A stretch of DNA of 64,000 nt from Trichomonas vaginalis G3 (GCF_026262505.1 NC_067208.1:14269962-14333961), one strand, 5' to 3'. Positions 20,344-29,046 are shown, numbered from the stretch's first letter. Numbers and translations: made by a program. Notes: generated by a model from the letters alone, not told the origin.

Positions 20344-21279
20344 TTATAAGCGTTTTACATGGTAAACGTTATGAATTCGTGAGACTCTAAACAGTTTTGT
20401 AGCTTCTATTTCTTCGCTGAGGATATCGAATGTTTTAACTATGCCGAAAGTCTCTTTATATTTCTTCTTGACGTCAGATAGAAGGAAATCTTCTGCTGTT
20501 GGATAGTTTTTGTTCAGAAATTCTAACATGTCCATTTTATCTTCTGCTGGTTTCTCTGCTTCTTTCTTTAAGTCAGCATAGTCGTTTCTCATACGTTCTA
20601 TCTCTTTGACGGAGTAGTTATATTTCCTCATTGCTGCTTTACATTTTGAACATTGCGGGTTCATTTTTGCGTTATACATTGAAACCTTACCTGCTAGAAC
20701 AACTAAAGCGTCAATTGCTCTCTTCATCTCAAACATAGCGGGTCTTATTTGTTTGTTCCATACTTTGCCTCTTCTATCTTTATCTCTTATCTGCCATACA
20801 CATTCAGCAACTAACGAAACAAAGTTGTCGTAGGTCTTAAATTCTTCAGATTTATATATGTCAGAGATGTTCTTATATACCATGTCGCAATCTTTGTCCA
20901 TAACCTTATGGTTGCAATGAAATCCTAGAAACTCATAGTTTACCTTTCGTATGAACTTCTTTATTTCTACTGAGTCAGTTGCTTTGACTTCAATTTCGTC
21001 GAATTCAGGAATAGTGAGCTTTTGTTGTTGGATTTCAGGCAATTTGGGTAAATGTTCCACCAGATCCTGCATGTCGTAAAGATACTGTTCATTTTGTTCA
21101 TCTTTCGCACAACAGTCCAAAGTACTTGTTAAAAGTTCCTGCTTTATCTTCTGGATTTCTGTTTCAAAAGTATATGAAGAAGGAATGAAGCTTTTCATTT
21201 CTACTAACATAGATGTTGGATTCATGACTAACGAGTTTGGTGCTGTTGTTGTTTGAAGTGTTGTTGCTTCGACTGACAT
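20344..21279 (-). CDS. Unknown Maverick protein between two palindrome arrays
   Basis: About 311 residues, reading open. It is helical and charged, with a pair CSKCKAAMRKYN that could be half of a zinc site. The C-terminus has LFRVSRIHNVYHVKRL. No family is recognised. I start it at 21279 (MSVEATT), because an in-frame upstream ATG would add a very hydrophobic stretch that is really the A/T leader, and because the leader then matches that of the KilA-N gene. A degraded homologue lies at 57310-58240 in element 3, again next to a KilA-N remnant, so the pair is conserved. Both flanks carry inverted arrays of the AGATCT palindrome. Confidence 0.7.
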   Translation of the reverse strand: MSVEATTLQTTTAPNSLVMNPTSMLVEMKSFIPSSYTFETEIQKIKQELLTSTLDCCAKDEQNEQYLYDMQDLVEHLPKLPEIQQQKLTIPEFDEIEVKATDSVEIKKFIRKVNYEFLGFHCNHKVMDKDCDMVYKNISDIYKSEEFKTYDNFVSLVAECVWQIRDKDRRGKVWNKQIRPAMFEMKRAIDALVVLAGKVSMYNAKMNPQCSKCKAAMRKYNYSVKEIERMRNDYADLKKEAEKPAEDKMDMLEFLNKNYPTAEDFLLSDVKKKYKETFGIVKTFDILSEEIEATKLFRVSRIHNVYHVKRL

Positions 21280-21367
21280 TTCTGTTCTTTTATACAAAAT
21301 AAAAAAAAAATAAAAAATAAAACTAACTTTATTTTTTATTTCGGGAAAATTCATGAAAATTCAAGAG

Positions 21368-22570
21368 GGTAGAAATGAGGTTAGAAAACAGGTTAGATCT
21401 AACCTTCTACCCTAAATTATATTTTTGGGTCCTTTACGCTCATTACGATGAAGAAGTCTTGACAAAACATTTACGAAGAAGTCATGACAAATTCAAGAGG
21501 GTAGAAAACAGGTTAGAAAACAGGTTAGATCTAACCTTCTACCCTAAATTATATTTTTGGGTCCTTTACGCTCATTACGATGAAGAAGTCATGACAAAAC
21601 ATTTACGAAGAAGTCTTGACAAAACATTTACGATGAAGTCTTGACAAAACATTTACGAAGAAGTCATGAAAATTCAAGAGGGTAGAAATGAGGTTAGAAA
21701 ACAGGTTAGATCTAACCTTCTACCCTAAATTATATTTTTGGGTCCTTTACGCTCATTACGATGAAGAAGTCATGACAAAACATTTACGAAGAAGTCATGA
21801 CAAAACATTTACGAAGAAGTCTTGACAAAACATTTACGAAGAAGTCTTGACAAATTCAAGAGGTTAGAAAACGTGTTAGAAAACGTGTTAGATCTAACCA
21901 TCTACCCGACATTCTCGTCAAATACAAAAAAATACAAAAAATGACACTTTTTCATTATATAACTGTTATTTTTTGACGAAGTGAACGTTAACACTTCGTC
22001 AAAAAAATCCCTGAAATCATGTCTTTTATACAAAAAAATGAAAAAATGACACTTTTTCATTAGATAACTGTTATTTTTTGACGAAGTGAACGTTAACACT
22101 TCGTCAAAAAAATCCCTGAAATCATGTCTTTTATACAAAAAAATACAAAAAAATGAAATAAAACTAACTTTATTTTTTCTATCTTAAGGAAATTCATGAA
22201 AATTCACGAGGGTAGAAAACAGGTTAGAAAACAGGTTAGATCTAACCTTCTACCCTAAATTATATTTTTGGTGTAAATTTCATTGACTGACTGACTGACG
22301 GCACAAAGTGGCATAACGAAAACATTTACGAAGAAGTCTTGACAAAACATTTACGAAGAAGTCTTGACAAATTCAAGAGGTGAAAAAAGAGGTGAAAAAA
22401 CAGGTGAGATCTAACCTTCTACCCTAAATTATATTTTTGGGTCCTTTACACTCATTACGAAGAAGTCATGACAAAACATTTACGAAGAAGTCTTGACAAA
22501 ACATTTACGAAGAAGTCATGACAAAGTTATGAGGGTGAGAAAACGTGTTAGAAAACGTGTTAGATCTAAC
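21368..22570. repeat. Right palindrome array, inverted relative to the left one
   Basis: About seven units of the same palindrome family, now in the opposite orientation (GAAAACAGGTTAGATCTAACCTTCTACCCT). They start near 21368, 21497, 21677, 21860, 22207, 22375 and 22540, separated by tandem copies of GACAAAACATTTACGAAGAA. Some later units have diverged (CAGGTGAGATCTAACC, GTGTTAGATCTAACAT). With the left array they form a large inverted arrangement around the gene at 20344-21279. Confidence 0.9.
21930..22138. repeat. Two tandem ~105-bp copies, each with a 15-bp-stem hairpin
   Basis: Two nearly identical copies follow each other. Each contains TTTTTTGACGAAGTG, a short spacer AACGTTAA, then CACTTCGTCAAAAAA, a perfect hairpin-forming inverted repeat. 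The copies interrupt the right palindrome array. A reading frame through them is only a consequence of the repetition. Confidence 0.85.
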
Positions 22571-22573
22571 ATG

Positions 22574-22921
22574 TTAACATAAATTATATTTTTGGTCCGG
22601 GAACAACTTTCTCTCAATTGGAGCTGGGGCATACTCTTTGCGTAAACGGTTCAGACCTTCTTCGAACTCTTGGTCTCTCTTCGATTTGGATTGAGATTGG
22701 AATTGCTGGGGTGGAGCTTGCTGGAACATCCAAGGGTTGGGGCAGTAAGGCATAGGCAGAGGAGGGTAGTTCGGGAAGCCTTGTGGTGGGTAGTAACCTT
22801 GAGGTGGAAATTGGTAGAAATTCGGAGGTACTTGCTGGAACTGAGGTTGCTGAGGAGACTGTTGTGGTTCTTTAGGTTCCTCTGGTTCGGGAATGGACTC
22901 GGTTGGTGGAACGTCAGTCAT
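22574..22921 (-). CDS. Small Pro/Gln-rich Maverick protein
   Basis: 115 residues starting MTDVPPTESIPEPEEPKEP, followed by a Pro/Gln/Tyr-rich low-complexity stretch (FQQVPPNFYQFPPQGYYPP) and a charged helical end. I start it at 22921. The longer frame to the left of that start only reads through the 22-bp tandem repeats and is not credible. It may be a virion-associated or disordered scaffold protein; no family recognised. It is divergent from the gene at 23281. Confidence 0.55.
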   Translation of the reverse strand: MTDVPPTESIPEPEEPKEPQQSPQQPQFQQVPPNFYQFPPQGYYPPQGFPNYPPLPMPYCPNPWMFQQAPPQQFQSQSKSKRDQEFEEGLNRLRKEYAPAPIERKLFPDQKYNLC

Positions 22922-22933
22922 CTGTTTGTGTCC

Positions 22934-23190
22934 TGTCGGAAGGAAAAACTTTTTCTGTCGGAAGGAAAAACTTTTTCTGTCGGAAGGAAAAACTTTTTCT
23001 GTCGGAAGGAAAAATTTTTTCTGTCGGAAGGAAAAATTTTTTCTGAATTTCGACCAAAAAGTTCTCAATTTTCGAAAATTTGAATGGTTTACGGACGGAC
23101 AACTGGAAAATTTTTTCTTGTCGTCGGGAAAAATTTTTTCTGTCGGAAGGAAAAACTTTTTCTGTCGGAAGGAAAAACTTTTTCTGTCGG
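22934..23190. repeat. 22-bp tandem repeats in a divergent promoter region
   Basis: Units of the form CTTTTTCTGTCGGAAGGAAAAA occur about five times at 22934-23045 and three to four times at 23115-23190. GGAAAAA followed by CTTTTTC makes each junction a short palindrome (GGAAAAATTTTTTC in some copies). They lie between the divergent genes starting at 22921 and 23281 and could be operator or replication repeats. Confidence 0.88.
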
Positions 23191-23280
23191 ATGGAAGGAC
23201 TCGGAATGCCAGAAGGATTTGACGAGGCAATTTACCTAATTTAAATTAACGACTGCGTAAAAGACTACTTGCGCAAGGTC

Positions 23281-23565
23281 ATGAAGCCCAAGGTCAAGTT
23301 CACCGCTATTTCTGGAAGGGCTGCCTTGAATCTCGAGACTTCGACTGGAATTCCAATTCAAATACCAGAAAACACTCCTTTCGACGACATAAAGGACGCC
23401 AAAAGAGAAGCTCTTGTTAAGTTCCTAAACAAACGTCCTTGGATAAAAATACCAAACAAGGAGAACCCTCTACCCCATATGAAATTGGCAATTCAGTCTC
23501 TCCTTCGCTTCTCGGGTCAGCCATTCTACATAACCTGTGAAGGCGACATCCAACCAGTTCAGTAA
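23281..23565 (+). CDS. Small conserved-looking Maverick protein, unknown
   Basis: 94 residues starting MKPKVKFTAISGRAALNLE, a compact mixed alpha/beta sequence (IPENTPFDDIKDAKREALVKFL). The frame is intact and codon use is ordinary for the element (many AAG, GAC). No family is recognised. It ends tail to tail with the gene at 23701, with one AGATCT palindrome in between. Confidence 0.55.
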   Translation: MKPKVKFTAISGRAALNLETSTGIPIQIPENTPFDDIKDAKREALVKFLNKRPWIKIPNKENPLPHMKLAIQSLLRFSGQPFYITCEGDIQPVQ

Positions 23566-23639
23566 ACCTTAACGTTTAACTTCACTTTTTTATGTTTTTT
23601 GTGAAAGTTTTAAAATAAATTGTTTTCATGAGTTTTAGA

Positions 23640-23697
23640 CCATGTTAGAAATGAGGTTAGAAAACGTGTTAGATCTAACCATCTACCCTAAAAGTAT
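23640..23697. promoter_or_regulatory. AGATCT palindrome between convergent genes
   Basis: GTTAGAAATGAGGTTAGAAAACGTGTTAG then ATCTAACCATCTACCCTAAAA: an isolated unit of the palindrome family placed exactly between the 3' ends of two facing genes. This position would suit a transcription terminator or insulator. Confidence 0.6.
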
Positions 23698-23700
23698 TTT

Positions 23701-24561
23701 TCAATACTTTTTCAGCACTTTTCCGTAGTTATATATGAAAGACAATTCGAGATAAAAGTCATAGTACAATGGAATAATATGTTGCACACCATTTGTTGTG
23801 AACCAAACTTGAAAGTCAGAGAAACTGTTACTAGGTGGTTCGTAGAATTTAGAAGCAAAGTCATAAAAGTCCTTACCAATACATAGAAAACTATTGTTGC
23901 TTGAACTGAAACTTGCATGACACATAACATTTTGAGGGTCAAACACGTTTCTATAAACTGTCAAATCTGCTGGTGGAAGTATAAATTGAAATGGACCATC
24001 TGGTGGTAATGGTTCGTTCTGGTTTAGTAACCGAAGAAATTGTGCCCAAGAACGTTTGTCTACTTTCCAAAATAAAAACTCTGTATCTCTTGGAGGGTTA
24101 ATTTCAATCTTTTGAAATGAAACGGTGGAGTTCATCTTGTCATATTCTAGTTTCAGATAGTATGTTCCATTTAGTAAAGAGTCGTATTTTTCTTGAAATT
24201 CCCAATAATATTTGTTCATTTGAGTTTGAAAGTCATTTAGAGTTTTCTCAAGACTTTCGTCTGAACGAACTGTAAAGATCCTCATTTCGTCAAATTTGTC
24301 TATAAGACCATCAGAACCTTTATACTGCCCATGAAAATATACTGCGAACATAAATGCGTTAGTTCTATTTGAAAACAAAACTCTTCTAAATCCTATTGCC
24401 TTTGCATCTGAAGGACTTTGAAGCCAACGAATTGGATAGTCAAACCTGTATACTCGGGATGAAATTTCTTCATCTGAAATAGTCCTACCAGCATTTGTAA
24501 AGATATAGTCTAACGGTTTTGTATCTGCTACTTTTGTTCTTTGTTTTTCAACCTGAAGCAT
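23701..24561 (-). CDS. Jelly-roll-like virion protein, paralogue A
   Basis: 286 residues, open. It has an N-terminal block YRFDYPIRWLQSPSDAKAIGFRR and a C-terminal block SDFQVWFTTNGVQHIIPLYYDFYLELSF. The final pattern (hydrophobic strand, D/N-G turn, strand, F-x-LELSF) is that of a single jelly roll such as pentons or fibre knobs. A paralogue sits in the same element at 30239-31087, and relatives in element 3 at 48365-49169 and 61672-62529. Four copies of one family in two elements suggest an important surface protein. Exact role unknown. Confidence 0.6.
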   Translation of the reverse strand: MLQVEKQRTKVADTKPLDYIFTNAGRTISDEEISSRVYRFDYPIRWLQSPSDAKAIGFRRVLFSNRTNAFMFAVYFHGQYKGSDGLIDKFDEMRIFTVRSDESLEKTLNDFQTQMNKYYWEFQEKYDSLLNGTYYLKLEYDKMNSTVSFQKIEINPPRDTEFLFWKVDKRSWAQFLRLLNQNEPLPPDGPFQFILPPADLTVYRNVFDPQNVMCHASFSSSNNSFLCIGKDFYDFASKFYEPPSNSFSDFQVWFTTNGVQHIIPLYYDFYLELSFIYNYGKVLKKY

Positions 24562-24666
24562 TTAATATATGTAAAAATATATTGTTTTAAAATGGTATGC
24601 CATTTCATATTTCTCATCTAACAAACAAGTTTCCCAACGGTCTTCTCCAACAAACTCAGCGTACAT
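24562..24666 (-). CDS. 34-residue micro-gene directly before paralogue A
   Basis: MYAEFVGEDRWETCLLDEKY and so on, with an acidic N-terminus and aromatic end. Its stop TAA touches the ATG of the next gene (TAAATG). Its leader has the element's A/T box. Too short to be certain. Confidence 0.35.
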   Translation of the reverse strand: MYAEFVGEDRWETCLLDEKYEMAYHFKTIYFYIY

Positions 24667-24710
24667 TTCAAATAAAATAAAAAAAATGTCACTTTTTTAA
24701 AATAAATTTT

Positions 24711-26864
24711 TTATTTCATGCAATGTTTTATTTCTGTGCCGTCTTCAAGTATGCCCCAATACTTACGCTTGGAGAGGACATGAACTTCGGTGAAAATTTT
24801 GTCCAATTTGAATCGACCCATCTTTTCACCGACCATACCCATTTCAATGAGTTTGTTGTACCCTTCTTCGTTCGTCATGAGTGCGTCAATGTTCTCATAG
24901 TAAACCTTCACTTTGGATTTGACTTCGGAGAAGAATTTGTTGTAGTTGTCAAGGACTGCCTTTGCGAACTGAGGGTAAGACCAATGTTCGACAATAGGTT
25001 TTAATGTGGTTACTAAGCCATTTTGACCTTGAGTGAATTCGTACTTCAAAACAAAAGGAGAAAACCTTTCAACAAAGTTGTCGACCTTCTCATAATGTTT
25101 ACTCTTCATCTCTTGAGGTTTCTTAATGGAATATCCCCATGTCGAATTCATAAGCAATTTGAGTGTCATTGCAAGTTTGGGGTTTGAAGCTTTCCTAATA
25201 TCATACAGTTGTTGTATGACTTTTCCAACTGTATAGTTCCTTCCCGGGAACTCACCATCTTCGTTTGGAATTCCAGTCGGAATATATTGGACAAACCTCA
25301 TGTACGCAGCGTTAAGGTCGACATAGTATATCTTTTCGTTTGAGTCGAACTTGTCGCAACCAATTGGTCCAGTTTGTGGAAATTCAAGTGAGTCTCTTAT
25401 CTTCTGAGAAACTTCTCCTGTTATCTCATAAACATCGTCGAAGCAACCTGTTTCATATAAAACCTTCTGACCTAACTCAGATGCTCTCCAATACAATTTG
25501 ACGTCAATTGGATGTCTCAATGGAAGTTTGTTTATAGCATCTTGAAGTTCTTGCAACCTCATTGGAAGTTCTTCTGGTTCAGGTTGGTATCCGAACAATC
25601 CAACTCCTTGTGGAATTGTGTACTTCTTTTGTACTAGAACTTTGTCTGGAACAACTTTTGGTCTTGCTAACAGTGAAAAGTTTGTTTCGTCTTTTGGTAC
25701 AAAAGTTTCTGTCAGCTTGTCATCTGGAATTGGTTCCAACAAACCTTTCTCGAAAAGAATGTTTACAGCTCTGACAATGTTGCACTTGCCTTTTCCGAAC
25801 AATGGGTTTGTAAGACTTTCGTTCAACATGAAGTGGTTGTGGACAATTACAATCTTCAACCATGGTAAGTCTTTGTCAACAACATAGTCGTCATGTGAAG
25901 AACCTTTAGCTGTAGGTATGTTGACTCGGATATTGACATTTGCCAACGGTGCAATTTTTGCCAATTGACCTCTGAGAATGTACCTTGTCTTCACACATGA
26001 CTCAAGATACTTCATCTTCTCTTCTGAAACAAGACCAGAGTTCCTGAGACATGTAAGAATACAAGGTTCATTGACAATTGTTTCAATTGAATTGTAAATT
26101 CCATACCTTGTCAAGTCAATGTCAGACTTATTTATGAACGGAAAGTATCCAGCATGTTGTCTGACTGCTTGAGGGTTAGGTTGGTACCATTCGAACTTGA
26201 CACTTGCAATTCCTTCAATTGCATTCAAAATGTCTGAGTCGGAGTCAACCATTTGTTCTCTCTTTGTAGTCTTGAAAGCGTCAAGAAGTTTTGCGGCTGT
26301 TTGTTCATTGCCATGTGCATAGTAAATGTGACCATCCAAATCTGTTATGGTCAATCTGAGATTGTGTCCTTTCTTATTTCCGTCTTGTATGGCAGCAAGT
26401 ACACCCATGAAGCCTTCTTTGTTCTTTCCTTCGTCAAAGTTTACTGTAAAGGTTCGACCAGATGTAATTTGACTTCTAACTTCACGGTACTTTTCATATG
26501 CATATCTTGTTCTTTCCATGGGAGCATGACCATCCTCTGCACTACCTTTTTTCCTTCTCAAAGGATGCAATTGTTCGTCATGTTTCCAGTAGAATCTGGC
26601 AAAGCCGTCGTGTCCTTCAACTTGAGGTTCACTAACATCGAAAGGCATGTCCATAAGACGTTCTTCTTCTAACCTCTCTAGTCTGTTTGGATAATTTGCA
26701 CGTGCTGTTTCCAAATCCATTTCGTAGCGAAGACCAGACAATTTGTCATAGACTTTTATGGGTCTTCCCTTCCTATATTTAAACTTCTTCGAAACTCTCC
26801 AACCATATCTTTGCAACTCTGCTTTTATTCTAGCAGATTTTCTATCCATTCTATATGGGGGCAT
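24711..26864 (-). CDS. DNA polymerase B, organellar/viral type (Maverick 1)
   Basis: About 717 residues, reading open. The C-terminal half shows family B palm motifs: motif A region YYVDLNAAYMRF, motif B LKLLMNSTWGYSIKK and, further on, a region at the motif C position within VKVYYENIDALM. The N-terminus is basic (KSARIKAELQRYGWRVSKKFKYRKGR). This is the protein-primed polymerase group used by Polintons, adenoviruses and linear plasmids to copy linear DNA from a terminal protein. It is much diverged from the polymerase of element 3 (62611-64000). I start it at 26864, just after TATTTTTTTATTTTTATAAAA; an upstream in-frame ATG would lie in the leader. Confidence 0.8.
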   Translation of the reverse strand: MPPYRMDRKSARIKAELQRYGWRVSKKFKYRKGRPIKVYDKLSGLRYEMDLETARANYPNRLERLEEERLMDMPFDVSEPQVEGHDGFARFYWKHDEQLHPLRRKKGSAEDGHAPMERTRYAYEKYREVRSQITSGRTFTVNFDEGKNKEGFMGVLAAIQDGNKKGHNLRLTITDLDGHIYYAHGNEQTAAKLLDAFKTTKREQMVDSDSDILNAIEGIASVKFEWYQPNPQAVRQHAGYFPFINKSDIDLTRYGIYNSIETIVNEPCILTCLRNSGLVSEEKMKYLESCVKTRYILRGQLAKIAPLANVNIRVNIPTAKGSSHDDYVVDKDLPWLKIVIVHNHFMLNESLTNPLFGKGKCNIVRAVNILFEKGLLEPIPDDKLTETFVPKDETNFSLLARPKVVPDKVLVQKKYTIPQGVGLFGYQPEPEELPMRLQELQDAINKLPLRHPIDVKLYWRASELGQKVLYETGCFDDVYEITGEVSQKIRDSLEFPQTGPIGCDKFDSNEKIYYVDLNAAYMRFVQYIPTGIPNEDGEFPGRNYTVGKVIQQLYDIRKASNPKLAMTLKLLMNSTWGYSIKKPQEMKSKHYEKVDNFVERFSPFVLKYEFTQGQNGLVTTLKPIVEHWSYPQFAKAVLDNYNKFFSEVKSKVKVYYENIDALMTNEEGYNKLIEMGMVGEKMGRFKLDKIFTEVHVLSKRKYWGILEDGTEIKHCMK

Positions 26865-26893
26865 TTTTATAAAAATAAAAAAATATTTTTTCT

Positions 26894-27478
26894 TTACTTT
26901 ACATAACCGCCTGCTGCCATAAGTCTTTGACGCCAACCCATACCAGCTAATGAAGGTTGACTTGGTTTAGTTTCCAAACTAAACTTTGGTTTTGGTTTAT
27001 CTTCAGTTTTTGGTTTTTCTTCTTCTATCGGTTTTTCGTCACTTTTCGGTTTCTCTGACTTTACTTCACTTGCAGGAACAGTTGTGTCGTCAACATCTTC
27101 ATAAATATCATATGCCATTTGTTTTTGTTTTCCTTTCAACTTTTTGTGTTTGTTGTAAAGTTTAGAATATTTCGACTCTAAGTCAATGAGATGTTCTATA
27201 ATGAACTGTTGGTCAGTGAAGTAAACTTTTCCATCTGTTGTCTCGAAAGCTCCTTCAGACTTCAATATTTTATTTGTGAGAGTCTGTTTCTTTTTTGAGA
27301 TACTAGCCGTTCCATTTTTATGAAAAGTGACTTTGTAGTTAGGGTTTGTATTTCCAGACCTGGCACTTTCTATTATTGAATTTTTCTCTTCATCTGTAAG
27401 TTCTTTGACAGGTTTTGACAATGGTTCTGAACTTTTTGTTTGTGGTGTCAAATCTACCGTTTCAACTTCTTCGGTCAT
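26894..27478 (-). CDS. Charged Maverick protein conserved between elements 1 and 3
   Basis: 194 residues, open. The N-terminus is followed by ELTDEEKNSIIESARSGN and KNGTASISKKKQTL, which match LSKSERESIILNDARG and KDGKIYVRKRKVPL in the gene at 60896-61329. A coiled-coil-like middle (IDLESKYSKLYNKHKKLKGK), a Lys/Glu/Pro-rich linker and a small C-terminal motif (GMGWRQRLMAAGGYVK) follow. It is likely a virion core or scaffold protein, but this is inference. The leader contains ATGAAATG: a two-codon frame overlaps the real start. Confidence 0.6.
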   Translation of the reverse strand: MTEEVETVDLTPQTKSSEPLSKPVKELTDEEKNSIIESARSGNTNPNYKVTFHKNGTASISKKKQTLTNKILKSEGAFETTDGKVYFTDQQFIIEHLIDLESKYSKLYNKHKKLKGKQKQMAYDIYEDVDDTTVPASEVKSEKPKSDEKPIEEEKPKTEDKPKPKFSLETKPSQPSLAGMGWRQRLMAAGGYVK

Positions 27479-27497
27479 TTCATCTCAGTAAAAAATT

Positions 27498-27650
27498 TTA
27501 GTTTGGTTTGTTTTCAACTGGTTGTTGAGGTTTTTTAAGTCGGTCTAAAACTTCCTGAGGTATAGGAAGAACTTGACAAACACGTTGTGTAACTGCTGGA
27601 AGCCGACAAATCCATCTTGAACCCATTTGTCTCAATGCTGTATTGTTCAT
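27498..27650 (-). CDS. 50-residue gene with the same leader as its neighbour
   Basis: MNNTALRQMGSRWICRLPAV and so on to KPQQPVENKPN, with a stop at 27498. The leader TTTTTTTACTGAGATGAA directly before the ATG is practically identical to that of the gene starting at 27478, which supports a real gene despite the length. The product is basic, with a hydrophobic first half. Family unknown. Confidence 0.5.
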   Translation of the reverse strand: MNNTALRQMGSRWICRLPAVTQRVCQVLPIPQEVLDRLKKPQQPVENKPN

Positions 27651-27669
27651 TTCATCTCAGTAAAAAAAT

Positions 27670-28069
27670 TTACATTCCCCACGTTTGAGGCGGTTGCGGT
27701 TGGTTATTGTTTACCCACTGTTGTGCATGGTTATATCCTCTGTTAAAGAATCTTTCACCTTGGTCCATATAGTGTCCTGCTTGGTTATAGTAGTCATTTG
27801 CTTTGTTATAATAGTTTCCTGCTTGTCTTCCTACATTGTCCATCCATCCTTGAACTTTTCCTCTTGTTTCAGGATTTGGAATAAGATTTGTTGCATCTCG
27901 TGCTACATCCAACCTTTCTGTACAGTTTGTATAATAGGTTGTGCTTTCTCTTTAAGTATACCTAATGTACTCAAAATCTTCCTTCCAACTCCAAATACAC
28001 CTCTGGCTATTGTTCCACTGCGGGCAAAAATCTGGATGCAACTCCTGCTAATGCGCCAAATAAACCCAT
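27670..28069 (-). pseudogene. Small amphipathic virion protein (pVI-like candidate), broken
   Basis: It starts MGLFGALAGVASRFLPAV, a hydrophobic amphipathic helix like the membrane-lytic N-terminus of adenovirus pVI. It ends in Asn/Gln/Tyr-rich sequence (NYYNKANDYYNQAGHYMDQG). Similar small amphipathic proteins lie at 31092-31330 and 42649-42885. It is head to head with the integrase, 17 bases between start codons. Looks broken once or twice. The pVI-like role is inferred from character and context only. Confidence 0.5.
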
Positions 28070-28086
28070 TTCTTATGGGTTAAAAA
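28070..28086. promoter_or_regulatory. 17-bp bidirectional start region
   Basis: TTCTTATGGGTTAAAAA separates the ATG of the amphipathic protein (minus) and of the integrase (plus). Any promoter must overlap coding DNA of one or both genes. Confidence 0.5.
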
Positions 28087-29046
28087 ATGACGAATTCAAA
28101 CAAGGACCCCTATGTTTCTAAAGCGACAAAGAAAGCACTCATGATAAAAATCTTTAGTTCAACACCAAATGCTTGGTTTATGGATATCTTGGAAAACATT
28201 CCGAGAGTTAGAACAGATGGACCACCATACTGGCTAATATTTGTCGGTCAAAACACAAGATACTGTGAAGCCATACCATTATGGTCCAAAAATATTTTAG
28301 ATGTGAAAACTGCTTTGACAATATTCGTTGACAAATACCATCCAACAAAACTGACATCTGACTGTGAAAGTTCTTTCAAATCAAATGATGTAAAAAACTA
28401 TCTGCGTTCAAAAAATGTAAACCAATATTTCATTGTCGACCAAAACCATTCTGCTCTTGGTGTCATTGACGGTTGTATAAAAATGTTAAGAGACTTAAAC
28501 CAACCACAAGGTGGTGAAGCAAATGAAATGTCATATGACGACAAGTATAGACACTTCTCCATGGCAAAGATGAGACAAGTTTTAAATATTTACAATAACC
28601 GTAAACAAAAAGGTTTGGGAAACCACTCCCCCGAAGAAATGAAAAACAACCCTGACTTAGAGAAAGACTATATATTTAATAATTTAGTCAAAAGAGACAA
28701 ACAAGAAAGAATGCCGGGCTTCAAACTTCAGAAAGGTGACAAAGTAAAAATAGAAATACCTAAACGCGACCCATATGAAAATACTATTGACTATGACAAC
28801 AATGGGAACCCGACAGGTACTCACATTCGTGTTCGTAAAAATAGAAGAAAGTATACAAGAGAATATTATGAAGTTTTAGGCAAACATGGCAAAATGTACA
28901 GACTGCAAGCAGAAGATAAAACTACTATTGTCAGACCTCGTTTCAAACTTGTCAAAGTTCAAGGTGGTATACTTTCAAAGACAGTTCCTAACAAATATAA
29001 GACAACTCCTGACGAATATGCTAAAGAAGTTGAAAATGACGACTAA
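28087..29046 (+). CDS. Retroviral-type integrase (Maverick c-integrase)
   Basis: 319 residues, open. The rve-like core shows AWFMDILENIPR (first acidic position), LTSDCESSFKSN (second) and a helix in the following region, with an RNase H fold order. The C-terminal part KLQKGDKVKIEIPKRDP and the basic stretch VRKNRRKYTREYYEV resemble the SH3/chromo-like tail of Polinton integrases. The enzyme inserts the element into host DNA and makes the 6-bp duplication seen at its ends. Its stop codon overlaps the stop of the facing fibre gene. Confidence 0.82.
   Translation: MTNSNKDPYVSKATKKALMIKIFSSTPNAWFMDILENIPRVRTDGPPYWLIFVGQNTRYCEAIPLWSKNILDVKTALTIFVDKYHPTKLTSDCESSFKSNDVKNYLRSKNVNQYFIVDQNHSALGVIDGCIKMLRDLNQPQGGEANEMSYDDKYRHFSMAKMRQVLNIYNNRKQKGLGNHSPEEMKNNPDLEKDYIFNNLVKRDKQERMPGFKLQKGDKVKIEIPKRDPYENTIDYDNNGNPTGTHIRVRKNRRKYTREYYEVLGKHGKMYRLQAEDKTTIVRPRFKLVKVQGGILSKTVPNKYKTTPDEYAKEVENDD

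Noticed and set aside
22922-23230. N-terminal extension of the Pro/Gln-rich protein
   Set aside because: It only reads the 22-bp tandem repeats (SDRKSFSFRQKKF repeated) and has no independent support.
24723-26672. Several plus-strand frames across the polymerase
   Set aside because: They lie entirely opposite the intact polymerase gene and have no motif.
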